Assembly (NCBI RefSeq): GCF_026241205.1
Contig: NZ_JAPFQM010000001.1
Span: 186,001 to 250,000, forward strand
DNA from: Thermomicrobium sp. 4228-Ro
GTDB lineage: Bacteria > Chloroflexota > Chloroflexia > Thermomicrobiales > Thermomicrobiaceae
Direction of reading: 5' to 3'
Length of the DNA: 64,000 bases
Of this stretch, positions 63,015 to 64,000 are shown piece by piece. The first letter of the stretch is position 1; each line of letters begins with the position of its first letter. The notes beneath the pieces are model-generated. The model ran no database searches and was not told the origin of the DNA. It saw nothing but the letters and a program-made list of their open reading frames with translations. The position numbers were made by a program, and so were the translations under genes.

Positions 63015-64000
63015 TCACTTGCGACTGCGCTCCCAAGCAGGAGCGGAGCGTGCCCGCTCGCGGAAAATGAGCTCGATCGGCGTTCCGAGGAAACCGTAGC
63101 GTTCGCGAATGCGATTTTCCAGGTAACGCCTGTAGGAGAAGTGGACGAGCTCAGGACGGTTGCAAAAGAACACGAACGTCGGGGGATTCACTTCCGCCTG
63201 CGTCACGTAATAGAACTTCACCCACTTGCCCGGTTTGGTCGGTGGCGGATGGTGCGCGACCGCCTCGCGCAGGAGATCGTTCAACTCCGCAGTCGGGATA
63301 CGTCGTGAACGCTCCGCGACCACCACGAGCGCGAGATCGACCACCTGCTCGACGTTCTTCCCGGTCAGTGCCGAGATGAAGACCAACGGTGCCCACGGCA
63401 TGAAGTGAAAGGTCTCCCGAGCATCCTCCTCGAACGCTTCTCGCGCTCCCTCCATATGCTCGAAGAGATCCCACTTGTTGATGGCGAGCACGACCCCCTT
63501 CTTCGCATCGATGACCTTGCCAGCGACTGCCTGATCCTGATGGGTGAACGGCTCGCTCGCATCGATGACCACGATCGCAACATCGGCACGCTCGATCGCA
63601 CGCTCCGCCCGCAAGACGCTGTACCGCTCGATACCGCGCTCGATTCGACCCGGGCGACGGATGCCAGCCGTGTCGATGAGTACGATCGGCTGCCCCTTCC
63701 AGACGAGTTCGGTATCCACCGCATCGCGGGTCGTTCCGGGAATCGGCGAAACGATCTGTCGCGGTTGCCCCAAAATCGCATTCAGCAATGCTGATTTACC
63801 GACATTCGGGCGCCCCACGATGGCGATTTTCGGCTTCTCGAACTCGGCTTCCTCTACTTCTCGTTCACGGGCTGGCAACCGTTCCGCGATCGCTTCGAGC
63901 AGATCGACGATACCCTTACCGTGCAAGGCCGAAATCGGTATCGGATCCCCCAAACCGAGTTCGTAGAACTGCAGGGCAGCCAACTCGCGCTCGCGCGATT
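63015..64000 (-). CDS. der: Ribosome-assembly GTPase Der/EngA (partial, 5' end outside window)
   Basis: The visible 327 codons cover the end of GTPase domain 1 ([15 protein letters not shown], the G5 SA motif), GTPase domain 2 ([34 protein letters not shown]) and the C-terminal KH-like domain ending [10 protein letters not shown]. The frame stays open to base 64000 and the first G domain lies outside. Der acts in 50S maturation. Stop is 34 nt from glyA start, same strand. Confidence 0.95.
   Translation of the reverse strand, partial: SRERELAALQFYELGLGDPIPISALHGKGIVDLLEAIAERLPAREREVEEAEFEKPKIAIVGRPNVGKSALLNAILGQPRQIVSPIPGTTRDAVDTELVWKGQPIVLIDTAGIRRPGRIERGIERYSVLRAERAIERADVAIVVIDASEPFTHQDQAVAGKVIDAKKGVVLAINKWDLFEHMEGAREAFEEDARETFHFMPWAPLVFISALTGKNVEQVVDLALVVVAERSRRIPTAELNDLLREAVAHHPPPTKPGKWVKFYYVTQAEVNPPTFVFFCNRPELVHFSYRRYLENRIRERYGFLGTPIELIFRERARSAPAWERSRK

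Overview
The window is 64 kb of G+C-rich bacterial chromosome carrying almost only housekeeping genes. It has no phage, transposase, CRISPR array or defence island. Two membrane proteins with the DUF2298 (chlor_Arch_YYY) domain, a TatA/SecG/HtpX/UbiB set, thermophile-style compaction and very short convergent gaps suggest a thermophilic Chloroflexota of the Thermomicrobia type (Thermomicrobium-like). This is an inference from gene content and protein style; no 16S rRNA gene is present.

Layout. 1-7.9 kb (minus strand): a GT39-DUF2298 fusion and a DUF2298 paralogue, then infC-rpmI-rplT with their own promoter and a probable AUC start for infC. 8.0-13.1 kb (plus): fmt-nfi, a 428-bp gap holding a symmetric dif-like palindrome, pgeF-yggS-MBL hydrolase, and a promoter driving an excisionase-type HTH protein. 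13.1-18.5 kb (minus): tgt-acyP-ugd-acpS-nnr-CBS. 18.6-27.1 kb: a methyltransferase, TatA, a GT4 glycosyltransferase with pth, a cobalamin cluster (P-loop-less CobO-like protein, B12-binding mutase subunit, MeaB), then larB, tlyA-ruvC and a primary-type sigma factor. 27.2-35.4 kb: fabF and a hydroxyacid dehydrogenase, tRNA-Asn with a clean terminator, an ornithine cyclodeaminase/alanine dehydrogenase homologue, an orphan NuoE/NuoF pair, a DUF1992 protein, a zinc ribbon plus bifunctional-nuclease pair, and lepB.

35.5-44.3 kb: a Ser/Thr kinase with a PQQ-type propeller, a small unknown protein, a second TatA, a lipid-anchored or membrane-anchored peptide-binding protein, and the glycolytic run yvcK, gap, pgk, tpiA, secG (minus). 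44.5-52.8 kb: the classical translation operon nusA-ylxR-infB-rbfA-nrnA-truB-ribF-tyrS, lacking rimP. It is driven by a consensus promoter followed by an intrinsic-terminator-like hairpin in the nusA leader, and has a 12-bp GC hairpin over the infB stop. 52.8-64 kb: an alcohol dehydrogenase, tRNA-Gly and tRNA-Pro, a membrane-stress island (SDH-type serine protease, PspA, PspAA, PspAB, HtpX, UbiB-like kinase), an FmdB-type zinc ribbon, a WecA/TagO-like transferase, glyA and the 3' part of der.

The most interesting signals are the CobO homologue that has lost its P-loop beside a B12 mutase subunit and MeaB, the nusA leader attenuator candidate, the dif-like palindrome, the DUF2298 glycosyltransferase pair, and the PspA/PspAA-PspAB/HtpX-protease cluster. 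Start codons were chosen from Shine-Dalgarno spacing and family N-termini. Functions were assigned by recognising motifs, without database searches.
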